Counted from the first letter of the stretch, positions 43,895 through 54,082 are shown. The stretch: 64,000 nucleotides of DNA from Flavobacterium lipolyticum (GCF_020905335.1 NZ_JAJJMN010000001.1:3348001-3412000); one strand, 5' to 3'. The notes: generated by a model not told the origin, from the sequence alone. Translations and numbers: made by a program.

Positions 43895-44105
43895 CATAGA
43901 GTAAAGAGTGAAGAGTGAAGAGTGAAGAGTGAAGAGTAAAGAGTGAAGAGTAAAGAGTAAAGAGTGAAGAGTGAAGAGTACAATTTAAAATCTGTAATCT
44001 ACAATCTAAAGTCTACAATCTAAAGTCTACAATCTAAAGTCTACAATCTGCAATCTGCAATCTAAAATCTAAAATCTAAAATCTAAAATCTAAAGTCTAC
44101 AATAA
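43895..44105. repeat. AGAGTGA and AATCTAAAGTCTAC tandem repeats
   Basis: A 7-base microsatellite (AGAGTGA/AGAGTAA, at least 11 units, about 43901-43978) is followed by imperfect tandem AATCTACAATCTAAAGTCTA units (about 43985-44100). The 310-base gap between dsbD and amtB holds no gene. Such arrays can change length by slippage. Confidence 0.85.
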
Positions 44106-44130
44106 ACTAAGGTGAAGTTAATTCAAAACA

Positions 44131-44164
44131 AAAATCCCTCTAAGGTCAGACTTAGAGGGATTTT
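44131..44164. terminator. Bidirectional terminator between dsbD and amtB
   Basis: AAAATCCCTCTAAG and CTTAGAGGGATTTT form a perfect 14 bp stem with a 6-base loop and T tracts on both strands. It serves convergent dsbD and amtB. Confidence 0.9.
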
Positions 44165-44190
44165 TTATGGGCAAAGGCGGAAATTTGTTT

Positions 44191-45507
44191 TTATAAGAAT
44201 TCCCCGTGTTGAGAAATATCTAATCCTAATTCTTCTTTTTCTTCAGTAACTCTTAGCGGGGTAATTTTGTTTACGACAAAGAATAAAGCGTAAGAACCTA
44301 CAAAAGCAAAGATAGAAACGATTACCAAAGCAGTTAATTGATTGATAAATAGTGTTGGAGTTCCAAAAATTAGACCTTGATTGTCTCCAACGGCAGGGTT
44401 GATTGCTTTCGAGGCAAAAACACCGGTTAACAGCATTCCTACCATACCACCAACACCATGACAGGCGAAAACGTCTAACGCATCATCGATTTTTCCTTTA
44501 GGGAATTTGCTTACTACCAGATTACTAACGATGGCAGAGAATGCTCCGATGAAAATAGCATGAGAGATGCTTACAAAACCTGCGGCAGGAGTAATGGCAA
44601 CCAGTCCTACGACCGCTCCTATGCAAGCGCCCAGAGCGGATAATTTGTGTCCTAAGATCTTATCCAGGAAAACCCAAGCCATAGCAGCAGCTGCGGCAGC
44701 AACAGTTGTTGTTCCTAAGGCCTGAACAGCTAATCCGTTAGCCCCTAATGCGGAACCTGCATTGAAACCAAACCATCCAAACCATAACAAACCTGTTCCA
44801 AGTAAAACATAAGTAATTCTGGCCGGATTTACTTTTTGAATTTTTCTTTTTCCTAAGAATATTGCTCCTGCTAAAGCGGCCCATCCGGCACTCATGTGCA
44901 CTACTGTTCCTCCCGCGAAATCTAATACTCCCATTTTAAAGAATACTCCGTCAGGATGCCATGTCATATGCGCTAAAGGAGAATATATGATTAGGATGAA
45001 TAAAACCATGAATAACAAATAAGCCCAAAAACGCACACGTTCTGCAAATGCACCAGTGATTAGTGCAGGTGTAATAATGGCGAATTTTGCCTGAAACAAT
45101 GCGAATAACATAAAAGGTATGGTTGGGGCAAGACTCCAGGCAGTGCTGGTACCGACATTCTGAAAGAATAAATTGGAAGTTGGGTCTCCAATGATTCCGC
45201 GAATAGAAGGGCCAAATGCTAATCCGAAAGCGACAATAACCCATAAGATAGTAACAATTACCATTGCCATAAAACTTTGCAGCATGGTACTAATAACGTT
45301 TTTCTTACCTACCATTCCTCCGTAGAAAAATCCTAATCCCGGTGTCATAAGCAAAACAAAAGCAGTGGCTACGATCATCCAGGCTGTATCTCCTGTGTCA
45401 AACTTTACAGCTTCTGCCGGAATTGGATTATCGGATAGTATAAAGTTGGATAAAAAGGTGAGTACTAAAATCGTGATAAGAATCACACTTAAAATAATTT
45501 TTCGCAT
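44191..45507 (-). CDS. amtB: Ammonium transporter
   Basis: The 438-residue membrane protein begins with a signal-like helix (MRKIILSVILITILVLTFLS) and then 11 membrane segments. Amt signatures are present: GDTAWMIVATAFVLLMTPGL, FFYGGMVGKKNV, the twin-histidine motif regions GGTVVHMSAGWAAL and FACHGVGGMVGMLLTG, and LGTGLLWFGWFGFNAGSALG. It conducts ammonium/ammonia inward and is normally partnered by a PII protein (GlnK), but no glnK gene is visible in the gap upstream. It is followed by a strong terminator shared with dsbD. Confidence 0.95.
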   Translation of the reverse strand: MRKIILSVILITILVLTFLSNFILSDNPIPAEAVKFDTGDTAWMIVATAFVLLMTPGLGFFYGGMVGKKNVISTMLQSFMAMVIVTILWVIVAFGLAFGPSIRGIIGDPTSNLFFQNVGTSTAWSLAPTIPFMLFALFQAKFAIITPALITGAFAERVRFWAYLLFMVLFILIIYSPLAHMTWHPDGVFFKMGVLDFAGGTVVHMSAGWAALAGAIFLGKRKIQKVNPARITYVLLGTGLLWFGWFGFNAGSALGANGLAVQALGTTTVAAAAAAMAWVFLDKILGHKLSALGACIGAVVGLVAITPAAGFVSISHAIFIGAFSAIVSNLVVSKFPKGKIDDALDVFACHGVGGMVGMLLTGVFASKAINPAVGDNQGLIFGTPTLFINQLTALVIVSIFAFVGSYALFFVVNKITPLRVTEEKEELGLDISQHGEFL

Positions 45508-45780
45508 AGTTATTTAGTTTTAAATTTTTTATAAATGTATAAAATCAAGTAATAACCATGTAAAAAATAGGGGTAAGTGCTTTATTTTTATTAATTTTTT
45601 ATTTTGACCCCCTGTATTTTATGTCAACTGAATAATATTAACTTTAAATTTATGATTTGGTAAAGTTGTTTTGTGTTTTTATTAGTTTATTAACTAAAAG
45701 ACGGTATTGTATAGAGGTATTTTGATTGTTTTTTGAGTTAATATCTGATTAATTTGGTTTGTAGTTGTGAATTGTAAATA

Positions 45781-45817
45781 AAAAAGGCGTCAGATGAATT
45801 TTCAAATGACGCCTTTT
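45781..45817. terminator. Terminator downstream of the amidohydrolase pair (in gap 45508-45835)
   Basis: GGCGTCA (45786-45792) pairs with TGACGCC (45807-45813), flanked by A5 and T4. It would end minus-strand transcription from the amidohydrolase genes. The rest of the 328-base gap is AT-rich, with no gene. Confidence 0.75.
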
Positions 45818-45835
45818 ATTATAAAATACTATTGC

Positions 45836-47143
45836 TTATTTCTGATTGAACTTTGCTTTGAATTTATCATTCAGTTTGGTTTGAAAAGTTTCTAAGTTAA
45901 TCTTTCTTCCCTGAATGAAAGCAGTTGTAAGCTTATTCGTTCTCATGTCGAGTGCATCACCTTCAGAGATAAATAAAGTGGCGTCTTTACCCGTTTCCAA
46001 AGTTCCGCAAGTAGCATCAATACCTAGTAATTTGGCAGTATTTGAAGTGATAAGCTGTAACGCTTTCTCTCTGTCTAAACCATATGCTGCACAGGTTCCT
46101 GCTAAAAACGGCAGGTTTCTTACGCTCATACGCTCGTGATCACCACTGTTTTCAAGTCCTACCACAATACCTTTATCAGTAAGTATTTTGGCCATTTTAT
46201 AAGGCAGATTTACATCTTCGTCATCACTTGTTGGCATGTCATGTACACGTCTTAAGAATACACCAACATTATATTTTTGCAAAACATCAGCAGCTTTGTA
46301 GGCTTCAAAACCTCCTACAATAACTATTTTCCTGATCTGATTGCTTGCTGCTAACTGAATAGCATCAACGATTTGTTTTTCTTCATCAGCATGGATGTAT
46401 AGCGTCTGAGTTCCATCAAAAAGCCCTTTTGTAGCTTCAAAAACAATGTTTCTTTCTTTTGAAGCAGCCTGATTGTAAGCCTTTGCGTTACTCCAGAAGG
46501 CTGCAATTTCTTCCACTTGTTTTGGATAATCTTTGTTGGCTTCAATAACTCCCGGTTCAAACCATGATCCTGATCTTCTGAAATTAGAAGGGAAGTCAAG
46601 ATGAATTCCGTCATTTTCCTTTATAATCGCATCTTTCCAGCTCCATGCATCTAATTGTACTACAGAAGAAGTTCCGGAAATTCTACCCCCACGAGGAGTG
46701 ATCTGAGCCATTAAAATCCCATTCGGACGAACAGTTTCTACTACTTTCGATTCAGAATTGTAAGCGATGATACTTCGTACGTTTGGATTAAAAGTTCCAA
46801 TTTCTTCCTGATCGTCTGACGATTTCACAGCATCAATTTCTACCAAACCTAATGTTGCGTTAGCCACAATAAATCCAGGGTAAATGTGTTTTCCACTCGC
46901 GTCAATGGTTGTGTCATAGGCATCAGCAGCAAGTCTCACGGTCGTTGCGTCTGCTACCAGGGTTAATTTTCCGTCTTTAAATCCAACGGCACTGTTTTGA
47001 ATAACACTTCCGTTACCTAAGTGTGCAGTAGCATTTAAAATCAAAACCGATTTGGTTTGTTGAGGTGCCGGTATTTGCTGTGCTTTTATTTGCAATGATG
47101 CACAAAAAGCAAGCAGACCTATATATATGTTTTTATTAATCAT
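45836..47143 (-). CDS. Exported amidohydrolase-like protein, catalytic HxH not conserved
   Basis: The 435-residue protein has a signal peptide (MINKNIYIGLLAFCASLQIK, cleavage near AQQ) and an amidohydrolase-type composite beta sandwich. GKHIYPGFIVANATLGL occupies the place where active enzymes have the HxH metal motif; here no HxH is present. The C-terminus has GLDREKALQLITSNTAKLLG and LETGKDATLFIS, which are typical of the superfamily's closing strand. The absence of the metal ligands suggests a non-catalytic homolog of the N-terminal half of the next gene. It starts 40 bases after the 998-residue amidohydrolase, so the two form an operon. The role is unknown and may be structural. Confidence 0.8.
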   Translation of the reverse strand: MINKNIYIGLLAFCASLQIKAQQIPAPQQTKSVLILNATAHLGNGSVIQNSAVGFKDGKLTLVADATTVRLAADAYDTTIDASGKHIYPGFIVANATLGLVEIDAVKSSDDQEEIGTFNPNVRSIIAYNSESKVVETVRPNGILMAQITPRGGRISGTSSVVQLDAWSWKDAIIKENDGIHLDFPSNFRRSGSWFEPGVIEANKDYPKQVEEIAAFWSNAKAYNQAASKERNIVFEATKGLFDGTQTLYIHADEEKQIVDAIQLAASNQIRKIVIVGGFEAYKAADVLQKYNVGVFLRRVHDMPTSDDEDVNLPYKMAKILTDKGIVVGLENSGDHERMSVRNLPFLAGTCAAYGLDREKALQLITSNTAKLLGIDATCGTLETGKDATLFISEGDALDMRTNKLTTAFIQGRKINLETFQTKLNDKFKAKFNQK

Positions 47144-47183
47144 GTTATCTGTTTTTATCTTTATGAATTTTATAAAGCCGTTA

Positions 47184-50180
47184 TTATTGTTCTAAAGTAT
47201 CACAGTGATATTCTTTCTTCTCTTTTTTTGTTGGTGGCTGTGTGCTCATTCCTTTGTTTTTTTCCTGCAACATCTGCCCAATCAATAAACTTCTTTCTTT
47301 AGAAATAGCCTGTTGTTTTTCAGCATCTTTTTCAAGATCAAAATACACTACACCTTCAATCATTGTTTTTTCGACTTTAGCATAAATAGACAACGGATTT
47401 TCGCTCCATAATACAACGTCAGCATCTTTACCTACTTTTACACTTCCTACTTTATCGTCAATGTGTAATAATTTCGCAGGGTTTAAGGTTACAAATTTCC
47501 ACGCTTCTTCTTCAGAGATGTTTCCGTATTTCACCGCTTTTGCAGCTTCCTGATTCAATCTTCTTGACATTTCGGCATCATCTGAATTGTAAGCAACCAC
47601 TAATCCCTGATTGTGCATAATTGGTCCGTTAAACGGAATCGCATCGTTTACTTCAAATTTGTAAGCCCACCAGTCAGAGAATGTAGATGCTCCAACACCG
47701 TGTTCTTTCATCTTATCAGCCACTTTATACCCTTCCAGAATGTGCGTGAAAGTATTCACTTTGAAATTGAATTTCTCCGTAACATTCATCAACATTAAGA
47801 TCTCAGATTCTACGTAAGAGTGACAGGTAATAAAGCGCTCTTTGTTTAAAATTTCAGCGATTGTTTGCATTTCTAAATCAACTCTTGGTGCTTTTCCTTT
47901 TTTAGAACCTGCGTTGAATTTTTTCCAGCTTTCATCGTATTCTTTTGCACGTTGGAAATAATCAGTAAAAACTTGTTCAACACCCATTCTGGTTTGTGGA
48001 AAACGGGTAGGATTATCAATTCCCCAATTCGCTTGTTTTACATTTTCTCCCAAAGCAAATTTGATAAACTTTGGCTGGTTTTTGTACAACATTTCCTCTG
48101 GTGCAGCACCCCATTTCCATTTTACAATGGCAGAACGTCCCCCGATTGGGTTTGCTGATCCGTGCAACAATTGCGAAGTGGTTACACCTCCCGCTAAGTC
48201 TCTGTAGATATTAATGTCTTCAGAGTTTACAACATCCTGAATCGTAACTTCGGCAGTCGAGTTATGTCCCATTTCGTTCACCCCTTTTGAAATGGCGATG
48301 TGGGAGTGTTCGTCAATAATTCCGCTCGTAATATGTTTACCTTTAGCATCAATTACTGTAGCAGAAGCATCTGAAAGATTTTTACCTACAGCAGCAATTT
48401 TTCCGTTTTTAATTAAAACGTCAGTTTCAGTTAAAATACCTTCTTTTTCGTTGGTCCAAACCGTAGCATTTTTGAATAGTAAAGTTTGAGCAGTTAGTCT
48501 TTTTGAGTCACCAAAAGCAATATTTGGATACGTTGTCGGGATAATCGGATTTAGTTTTTCAACTTTAGTCGAATCTTTTACAGCGACAAAAGGGCTGGTT
48601 TTTGTAGCAGTCCAGAACAATTCCGTTCCGTTTCCTAAAACCGCTTTTCCGGATAAGTTTTCCGGTTTCTCGATCAATCCGGTCAAACGTGAAAAATTAG
48701 ATTTGATTGAATCGGTTGGTTTAATTAAAAGAGAGATCCAGTTTTTAGAAACAGTAAAAGTACTGCTCACTTTCTTTGCATCTGCGGTTGTAATTTCAGA
48801 TTTAGGAGCATCAACTGTTCCTTCGATTTTCCATTTGTAGGTATCTGTTCCAACCTTTAAGTCGTAGTTACCACGGATGTCTTTTGCGTTAACATCGTTT
48901 ACAACGTATTTAGTTCCTTGTACCCAGTTTTCATATAAAACCGTTTTTTCATCAAAAATTTCACCTGAAGTAATGATGAAGTTGGCAAAAGCTCCTGTTT
49001 TCAAACTTCCTACTTCATTACTTTTTCCTAAAATAGCTGCAGGAACTGTGGTTAGAGCTTCTAAAGCTTTTGTTTTATCGAAACCATATTTAATGGCTTT
49101 TAGTAAATTAGTTTTAAAATCTTCAGTCTTTTTTAATTTGTCCGTTGTTAAAGCAAAAACAACTCCATTATCCGAAAGAACTTTTAAGTTGGTTGGCGCC
49201 TGATTCCAGAAACGCATATCGGCCAATTCGATTTGATTGGACAAATAAGGATTAGAAACATCATACGCCTCAGGGAAACTGATTGGGATGATGTACTTGG
49301 CATTGGTACTTTTAATTTCTTCAATTCTTTCAAACTCATTTCCGCTTCCTTTCAGAACATAGTTTAATCCAAATTCTTTGGCAATTTTCGCTGCTCTTAA
49401 ACTGTTTAATTTGTCTTCTGTAGCAAAAATCTGAACCAGTTTTTCGTTATCAGCTAAGGCTTCTAATGATAAATCTTTAGTTTCTGAATTTCCTTTTTTG
49501 TACCAGTCTAAGTCCAGGTACATTTGGCGTAACAAAGCCGTCATACCCATTAACGAACTTGGGTAAGCCTGATTCGTCAGAGCACTTCTTGTAAAAGCAA
49601 AATGATTGGTTACTTTATTGGCAATAATTTGTTTGCTGTTTTCGGTGTTGTTTAACGCTACTAAAATTCCGGTTCCCTGAGCAACTCCGTCAGCAATATG
49701 GGTTCCTACTACTCCAAAACCGGCTTTTAGTAGTTCCTCAGCTTTCGGTTGATCGTATTTAAAAGTTTCATAAGTATTTACTTCAGGACGAACGCTTTCG
49801 TTCCAGTAGTAACCTACTTTTTTTGTATCGTATAACGGGCTGCGATCACGTCCACGTCCGGCAGGGGCTTTAGGTTTTTCAACCCCAAAGCTGGTGTAGA
49901 TATCAATAAACGAAGGATAAATAGTTTTTCCTGTAAGATCAATGGCAACACTATTTTTAGGAATGGTGATGTTGTTTCCAACACCAACCACTTTGCCATC
50001 CTGAACGAGTAAAGTTCCTTTTTCGATTTTTTGTGTCGGGGTTACATAAATCGTGGCATTGGTAAAAACAGTGTAATTGTTGTTTTTGTTGTGGACACTT
50101 TCATTAACGGGAAAGTAATCTTGAGCATACGTTTTTGTTAAAAAAACACTCAAAAACAGTAGTAGTAGTTTTCTTTTCAT
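47184..50180 (-). CDS. Exported tandem amidohydrolase (two domains)
   Basis: The 998-residue protein begins with a signal peptide (MKRKLLLLFLSVFLTKTYAQ). The N-terminal half (about 40-440) resembles the neighbouring 435-residue protein and also lacks the HxH motif (PSFIDIYTSFGV). The C-terminal half (about 580-980) has a proper site: IDEHSHIAISKG supplies HxH, RFITCHSYVESE and TFTHILEGYK supply the further histidines, and AYNSDDAEMSRRL supplies the aspartate. It is probably a periplasmic metallo-hydrolase acting on a cyclic amide or peptide; the substrate is unknown. The two half-domains and the separate 435-residue gene look like one family amplified by duplication. Confidence 0.82.
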   Translation of the reverse strand: MKRKLLLLFLSVFLTKTYAQDYFPVNESVHNKNNNYTVFTNATIYVTPTQKIEKGTLLVQDGKVVGVGNNITIPKNSVAIDLTGKTIYPSFIDIYTSFGVEKPKAPAGRGRDRSPLYDTKKVGYYWNESVRPEVNTYETFKYDQPKAEELLKAGFGVVGTHIADGVAQGTGILVALNNTENSKQIIANKVTNHFAFTRSALTNQAYPSSLMGMTALLRQMYLDLDWYKKGNSETKDLSLEALADNEKLVQIFATEDKLNSLRAAKIAKEFGLNYVLKGSGNEFERIEEIKSTNAKYIIPISFPEAYDVSNPYLSNQIELADMRFWNQAPTNLKVLSDNGVVFALTTDKLKKTEDFKTNLLKAIKYGFDKTKALEALTTVPAAILGKSNEVGSLKTGAFANFIITSGEIFDEKTVLYENWVQGTKYVVNDVNAKDIRGNYDLKVGTDTYKWKIEGTVDAPKSEITTADAKKVSSTFTVSKNWISLLIKPTDSIKSNFSRLTGLIEKPENLSGKAVLGNGTELFWTATKTSPFVAVKDSTKVEKLNPIIPTTYPNIAFGDSKRLTAQTLLFKNATVWTNEKEGILTETDVLIKNGKIAAVGKNLSDASATVIDAKGKHITSGIIDEHSHIAISKGVNEMGHNSTAEVTIQDVVNSEDINIYRDLAGGVTTSQLLHGSANPIGGRSAIVKWKWGAAPEEMLYKNQPKFIKFALGENVKQANWGIDNPTRFPQTRMGVEQVFTDYFQRAKEYDESWKKFNAGSKKGKAPRVDLEMQTIAEILNKERFITCHSYVESEILMLMNVTEKFNFKVNTFTHILEGYKVADKMKEHGVGASTFSDWWAYKFEVNDAIPFNGPIMHNQGLVVAYNSDDAEMSRRLNQEAAKAVKYGNISEEEAWKFVTLNPAKLLHIDDKVGSVKVGKDADVVLWSENPLSIYAKVEKTMIEGVVYFDLEKDAEKQQAISKERSLLIGQMLQEKNKGMSTQPPTKKEKKEYHCDTLEQ

Positions 50181-50349
50181 GGATAATTAATAAAATTTTC
50201 ATTAAAAATAGGAAATATTAATATTTGAGCAAGTTTTAATGAAAATTAATTTTTTATATTCCACGTTAAATACCAAAAACGATTTAGTAATTCTTCTGAT
50301 TTTGATGTTTTACACCGTTTTTGGAATGCTGTTTTTAAGGATCTCTTTT

Positions 50350-51774
50350 TTATTTTAAGATCTTCTCATATCGATTCTTTATCCCTTCCAGATAGGGAGC
50401 TTTAATTTCTGTGGCAAGCTCTACTGCTTTTTTTAAGACCGCTGTTGCAGTATCTTTTTTCCCGTTTTGTTCCAAAAGATCACCATATTTTAAGAAGGCT
50501 ATCGGAGATTTTGGATGCAATTCTGCATTGCTTTTTAAAATTGATTCTGCAATAAATGGTTTTGTAGGCGTATAATCAGACGAAAGGTTAGTAATATCCT
50601 CTTCTGTAAACCAATCAGATTCAATTAGTTTTTTTATAATGGTTTGAATTTGCTGATCCATTTTTACTAAATCAGCTGCGTGTAATGGTTTTGTTTGCTG
50701 GTCAACCGTAGATTGCAATTCCAAATAGAGTTTTTTGGATTCGGCTGCAATTTTACTTCGGTAGTCCTCTGCTGCTTTTTTTGCCAATTCTATGGTTTTG
50801 TCGTAAGCCAGTTCCTGGGTTGTTTTGTACTCAGGGATTACACCAATTCCTTCCCAGTTTGTTTTAGTGATTGGATTTATTGCAGTTCCGGTAGGAATGA
50901 ATATTTCCAAAAGAGGGTTAAGTTCAAGAATTTCACCAGGATTTGCTCCGCCACCCGTAACTTCGCCAACTAAGGTTGCTCTTTTTTGTGTTTGCATGTT
51001 ATAACTGAATTCTTCTGCACCCGAAAAACTTCTGGCACCTGTGATAATAAATAAGGGAACATCGATTCTTTTTTTGCCGTTAACTTCTGTAACTCTGAAT
51101 TCTTCCGTAAAGTTGTCTTTTCTAAAGTATAAGGTATTGAGCAATAGAGGTTCTTTAAAAAAATAACTACACAGGTACTGCACGGTTTTAGGACTTCCAC
51201 CTCCGTTAGTTCTTAAATCAATAACAATGGCGTCCGTTTTAGAAAGCAATTGCATATATGAATCAATAGTGGGGTTAGTTTCGTGTATGAAATATTTAAA
51301 ATTGAGGTAACCGATATTACCGTCAAGTATCTTAACCTCTCTGAAACCATCGGCGAGTTTGCGATTGTCAGTTAAATGATGAAGATAAATTTCATAGGAG
51401 TCTTTAGCTGCATTTGGGTTGTTATCCGGAACAAATTTAGGCTTGACTCTAAGATGTTTGTCGTTGTTGATGAGGCGGATTTCTTTCGTTAAAGCTACAG
51501 CGAAAGAATCCAGTAGATCGTATTTTTTGAATTTATTTTCTTTGTAACTTTTTTTTAAATGAGCTGCGATCAGTTTTGCCTGATCCGGAAATATGTACTC
51601 CTTTTGAATGAGGGAATCCATTTTTAGGATAGTTTCTTTTTTGAATTTTTCTGTTATTTTCTTTTGCTGACCATTGGCGCTTGGGAGAATCAGGCAAGTG
51701 AGCACGAATAAAAAAACGAGTTTGTTGTTAAAAATAAAAATCTGTTGTAACGATGGTTTAGTGAGATATTTCAT
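50350..51774 (-). CDS. S41-family peptidase
   Basis: The 474-residue exported protein has a signal segment (FLFVLTCLILPSANGQQ) and a tail-specific-protease core. DAIVIDLRTNGGGSPKTVQY and then GARSFSGAEEFSYNMQTQKR contain the nucleophile serine (FSGAEE). LVGEVTGGGANPGE follows, and the last about 130 residues look like tetratricopeptide-like helices. It cleaves periplasmic polypeptides at a C-terminal tag in the best-known members of the family. The gene is alone, 170 bases from the amidohydrolase operon and divergent from comM. Confidence 0.85.
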   Translation of the reverse strand: MKYLTKPSLQQIFIFNNKLVFLFVLTCLILPSANGQQKKITEKFKKETILKMDSLIQKEYIFPDQAKLIAAHLKKSYKENKFKKYDLLDSFAVALTKEIRLINNDKHLRVKPKFVPDNNPNAAKDSYEIYLHHLTDNRKLADGFREVKILDGNIGYLNFKYFIHETNPTIDSYMQLLSKTDAIVIDLRTNGGGSPKTVQYLCSYFFKEPLLLNTLYFRKDNFTEEFRVTEVNGKKRIDVPLFIITGARSFSGAEEFSYNMQTQKRATLVGEVTGGGANPGEILELNPLLEIFIPTGTAINPITKTNWEGIGVIPEYKTTQELAYDKTIELAKKAAEDYRSKIAAESKKLYLELQSTVDQQTKPLHAADLVKMDQQIQTIIKKLIESDWFTEEDITNLSSDYTPTKPFIAESILKSNAELHPKSPIAFLKYGDLLEQNGKKDTATAVLKKAVELATEIKAPYLEGIKNRYEKILK

Positions 51775-51978
51775 AATGTTTAGGATTTTTATTTATAACG
51801 CTAATTTAGGGTTTTATGATAAATGCTGATGAAAATATTTACAGATGTGTTGTTTTGTCATTTTTTGTTAACCAGGAATTAAAATTATTTGAGACTTTAG
51901 TAATGATCAATTTGAGATGGTAGAATTGAATTAAAAAGGAAGTAGAAGGGAAAGATTTTTTATTTGTAATAAAAAACC

Positions 51979-51986
51979 TACTTTTG
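51979..51986 (+). promoter_or_regulatory. Candidate -7 box for the comM-like gene
   Basis: TACTTTTG fits TAnnTTTG and lies 40 bases before the ATG. A TTG at 51964 is too close to be a normal -33 element. Confidence 0.4.
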
Positions 51987-52026
51987 TGTTTTTGTTTGAT
52001 TTAAAGCCTTTTTAGGAATAAGGATT

Positions 52027-53562
52027 ATGTTAGTAAAAGTTTACGGAAGCGCCGTTTTTGGAGTAGAAGCAACAACGATTACGGTTGAAGTTCATATGGA
52101 TAATGGGATTGGTTATCATTTAGTGGGATTGCCGGATAATGCCATAAAGGAAAGCAGTTATCGAATTGCCGCTGCGCTTAAGAACAATGGATTAAATTTT
52201 CCGGGTAAGAAAATAACCATAAATATGGCACCGGCTGATTTACGAAAGGAAGGTTCCGCATACGATTTAACTTTGGCGATGGGGATTTTGGTGGCTTCAG
52301 ATCAGGTAAAAGCACCGGAGATTGAAAGATACATTATCATGGGAGAACTTTCTTTAGACGGTAGTTTACAGCCTATTCGGGGAGCATTACCGATCGCAAT
52401 CAAAGCAAAAGAAGAAGGTTATAAAGGTTTTTTTCTGCCCATTCAGAATGTCAAAGAAGCCGCAATAGTGACTGGATTAGACGTTTATGGAGTTCAGAAT
52501 CTTCAGGATGTTATTGATTTTTTTAATGGAAAAGGAACACTTGAGCCTACAATTATTGATACCAAAGCTGAATTTTATAAAAGCTTAGATTTCCCGGAAT
52601 TTGACTTTTCAGATGTGCGCGGACAGGAAAGCATAAAACGTTGTATGGAAATTGCGGCTGCCGGAGGTCATAACATCATTTTAATTGGTCCGCCCGGCGC
52701 GGGCAAAACGATGCTGGCAAAACGTGTTCCGAGTATTTTACCGCCAATGACTTTGCGTGAAGCTCTTGAAACGACAAAAATTCACAGTGTTGCCGGAAAG
52801 TTGAAAGAAGTTGGATTAATGAACCAAAGGCCCTTCAGAAGTCCCCATCATACGATTTCTAATGTTGCCTTGGTTGGAGGAGGAAGTTATCCTCAGCCCG
52901 GAGAAATTTCGATGGCTCATAATGGTGTTTTGTTTTTAGACGAACTACCGGAGTTCAAACGTGATGTTCTTGAAGTGATGCGCCAGCCGCTGGAAGACCG
53001 GGAAGTTACTATTTCAAGGGCTAAATTTACCGTAACTTACCCTTCCTCGTTTATGCTGGTGGCGAGTATGAATCCGAGTCCGAGTGGTTTTTTTAATGAT
53101 CCTGCTGTGCCTAATACATCTTCACCGCACGAGATGCAGCGTTATTTAAGTAAAATATCAGGACCTTTGTTAGACCGGATTGACATTCATATCGAAGTCA
53201 CACCGGTTCCTTTTGAAAAACTGGCCGATGATCGAAAAGCCGAGAGCAGTGTTGAAATCCGTAAACGGGTTACTGCCGCTCGGGAATTTCAGACCAAACG
53301 TTTCGAAACAATTGAAAATGTACATTACAATGCACAAATGAGCAGTAAACTTATTCGGGAATTTTGTATTCTTGACGATCCGTCGAAAGAATTGCTGAAA
53401 ACCGCTATGGAACGATTGAATCTGTCAGCAAGAGCCTACGACAGAATTCTAAAAGTTGCCCGAACAATCAGTGATTTGGATCATTCCGAAAATATTATTT
53501 CGTCTCATATCGCCGAAGCCATTCAATACAGAAGTTTGGATCGCGAGGGGTGGCTGGGATAA
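52027..53562 (+). CDS. comM: ComM/YifB-like magnesium chelatase-type AAA ATPase
   Basis: The 511-residue protein has the N-terminal Lon-like/ChlI domain (GLPDNAIKESSYRIAAALKN, then LTLAMGILVASDQV). The AAA+ core has Walker A GPPGAGKT at 221-228, Walker B LFLDELPEF and SMNPSPSGFF as sensor 1, with the C-terminal helical domain LSARAYDRILKVARTISDLD. ComM is a hexameric helicase that supports branch migration during natural transformation in several bacteria. The symbol is by family; the role in this organism is inferred. It is a single gene. Confidence 0.9.
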   Translation: MLVKVYGSAVFGVEATTITVEVHMDNGIGYHLVGLPDNAIKESSYRIAAALKNNGLNFPGKKITINMAPADLRKEGSAYDLTLAMGILVASDQVKAPEIERYIIMGELSLDGSLQPIRGALPIAIKAKEEGYKGFFLPIQNVKEAAIVTGLDVYGVQNLQDVIDFFNGKGTLEPTIIDTKAEFYKSLDFPEFDFSDVRGQESIKRCMEIAAAGGHNIILIGPPGAGKTMLAKRVPSILPPMTLREALETTKIHSVAGKLKEVGLMNQRPFRSPHHTISNVALVGGGSYPQPGEISMAHNGVLFLDELPEFKRDVLEVMRQPLEDREVTISRAKFTVTYPSSFMLVASMNPSPSGFFNDPAVPNTSSPHEMQRYLSKISGPLLDRIDIHIEVTPVPFEKLADDRKAESSVEIRKRVTAAREFQTKRFETIENVHYNAQMSSKLIREFCILDDPSKELLKTAMERLNLSARAYDRILKVARTISDLDHSENIISSHIAEAIQYRSLDREGWLG

Positions 53563-53632
53563 TTATCTTAGATTTGAAATGTCTGAAAACAAAAGAAGAA
53601 GAAAAAATTGCTGTAAATTTTACGATTTGAAC

Positions 53633-54001
53633 TTACTCAAATTTTAAACTTGAGCTTTTTGACATTAGGTAGGAGGTGAGTTTTTTAATTTTTCCTTTTT
53701 CCATTTCAAAAACATCGCAGAAAACAGCATCCAGTTTATTGCCGTTTTTCATATTTCCCTGTACGGCACCTTCAGCAATTACAATGTCATTTTCTTCAAT
53801 TAGTTTTATGATTTGGATCGTGGGACTACCGGTAAAATTATCGTTTTCAATTTCTTTGTCAAAAGCTTCTTTTCCTACATGTTGATAAATTCCGGGCATT
53901 TCCCAAATCACATCATCAGTAAGGCAATCTAAAATTCGTTTATGATCGCTTACCATAAAAGCTTCCATATATTCGGTTACGGTTTGTTTATTTACTGTCA
54001 T
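53633..54001 (-). CDS. SnoaL-like / NTF2-like protein
   Basis: The 122-residue protein starts MTVNKQTVTEYMEAFMVSDH and has the NTF2-like cone fold features: DCLTDDVIWEMPGIYQHVGK, EKEIENDNFTGSP and AVQGNMKNGNKLDAVFCDVF. Many such proteins are small isomerases, hydrolases or unassigned. The substrate is not identifiable. The gene is single and convergent with comM. Confidence 0.78.
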   Translation of the reverse strand: MTVNKQTVTEYMEAFMVSDHKRILDCLTDDVIWEMPGIYQHVGKEAFDKEIENDNFTGSPTIQIIKLIEENDIVIAEGAVQGNMKNGNKLDAVFCDVFEMEKGKIKKLTSYLMSKSSSLKFE

Positions 54002-54082
54002 AATGATTGCGGAATTTTTAAACTTTATAAAATTAAAGTATTTATTGTAAACTTTTAATGCTTAATTGGTATGTATTGAAAA

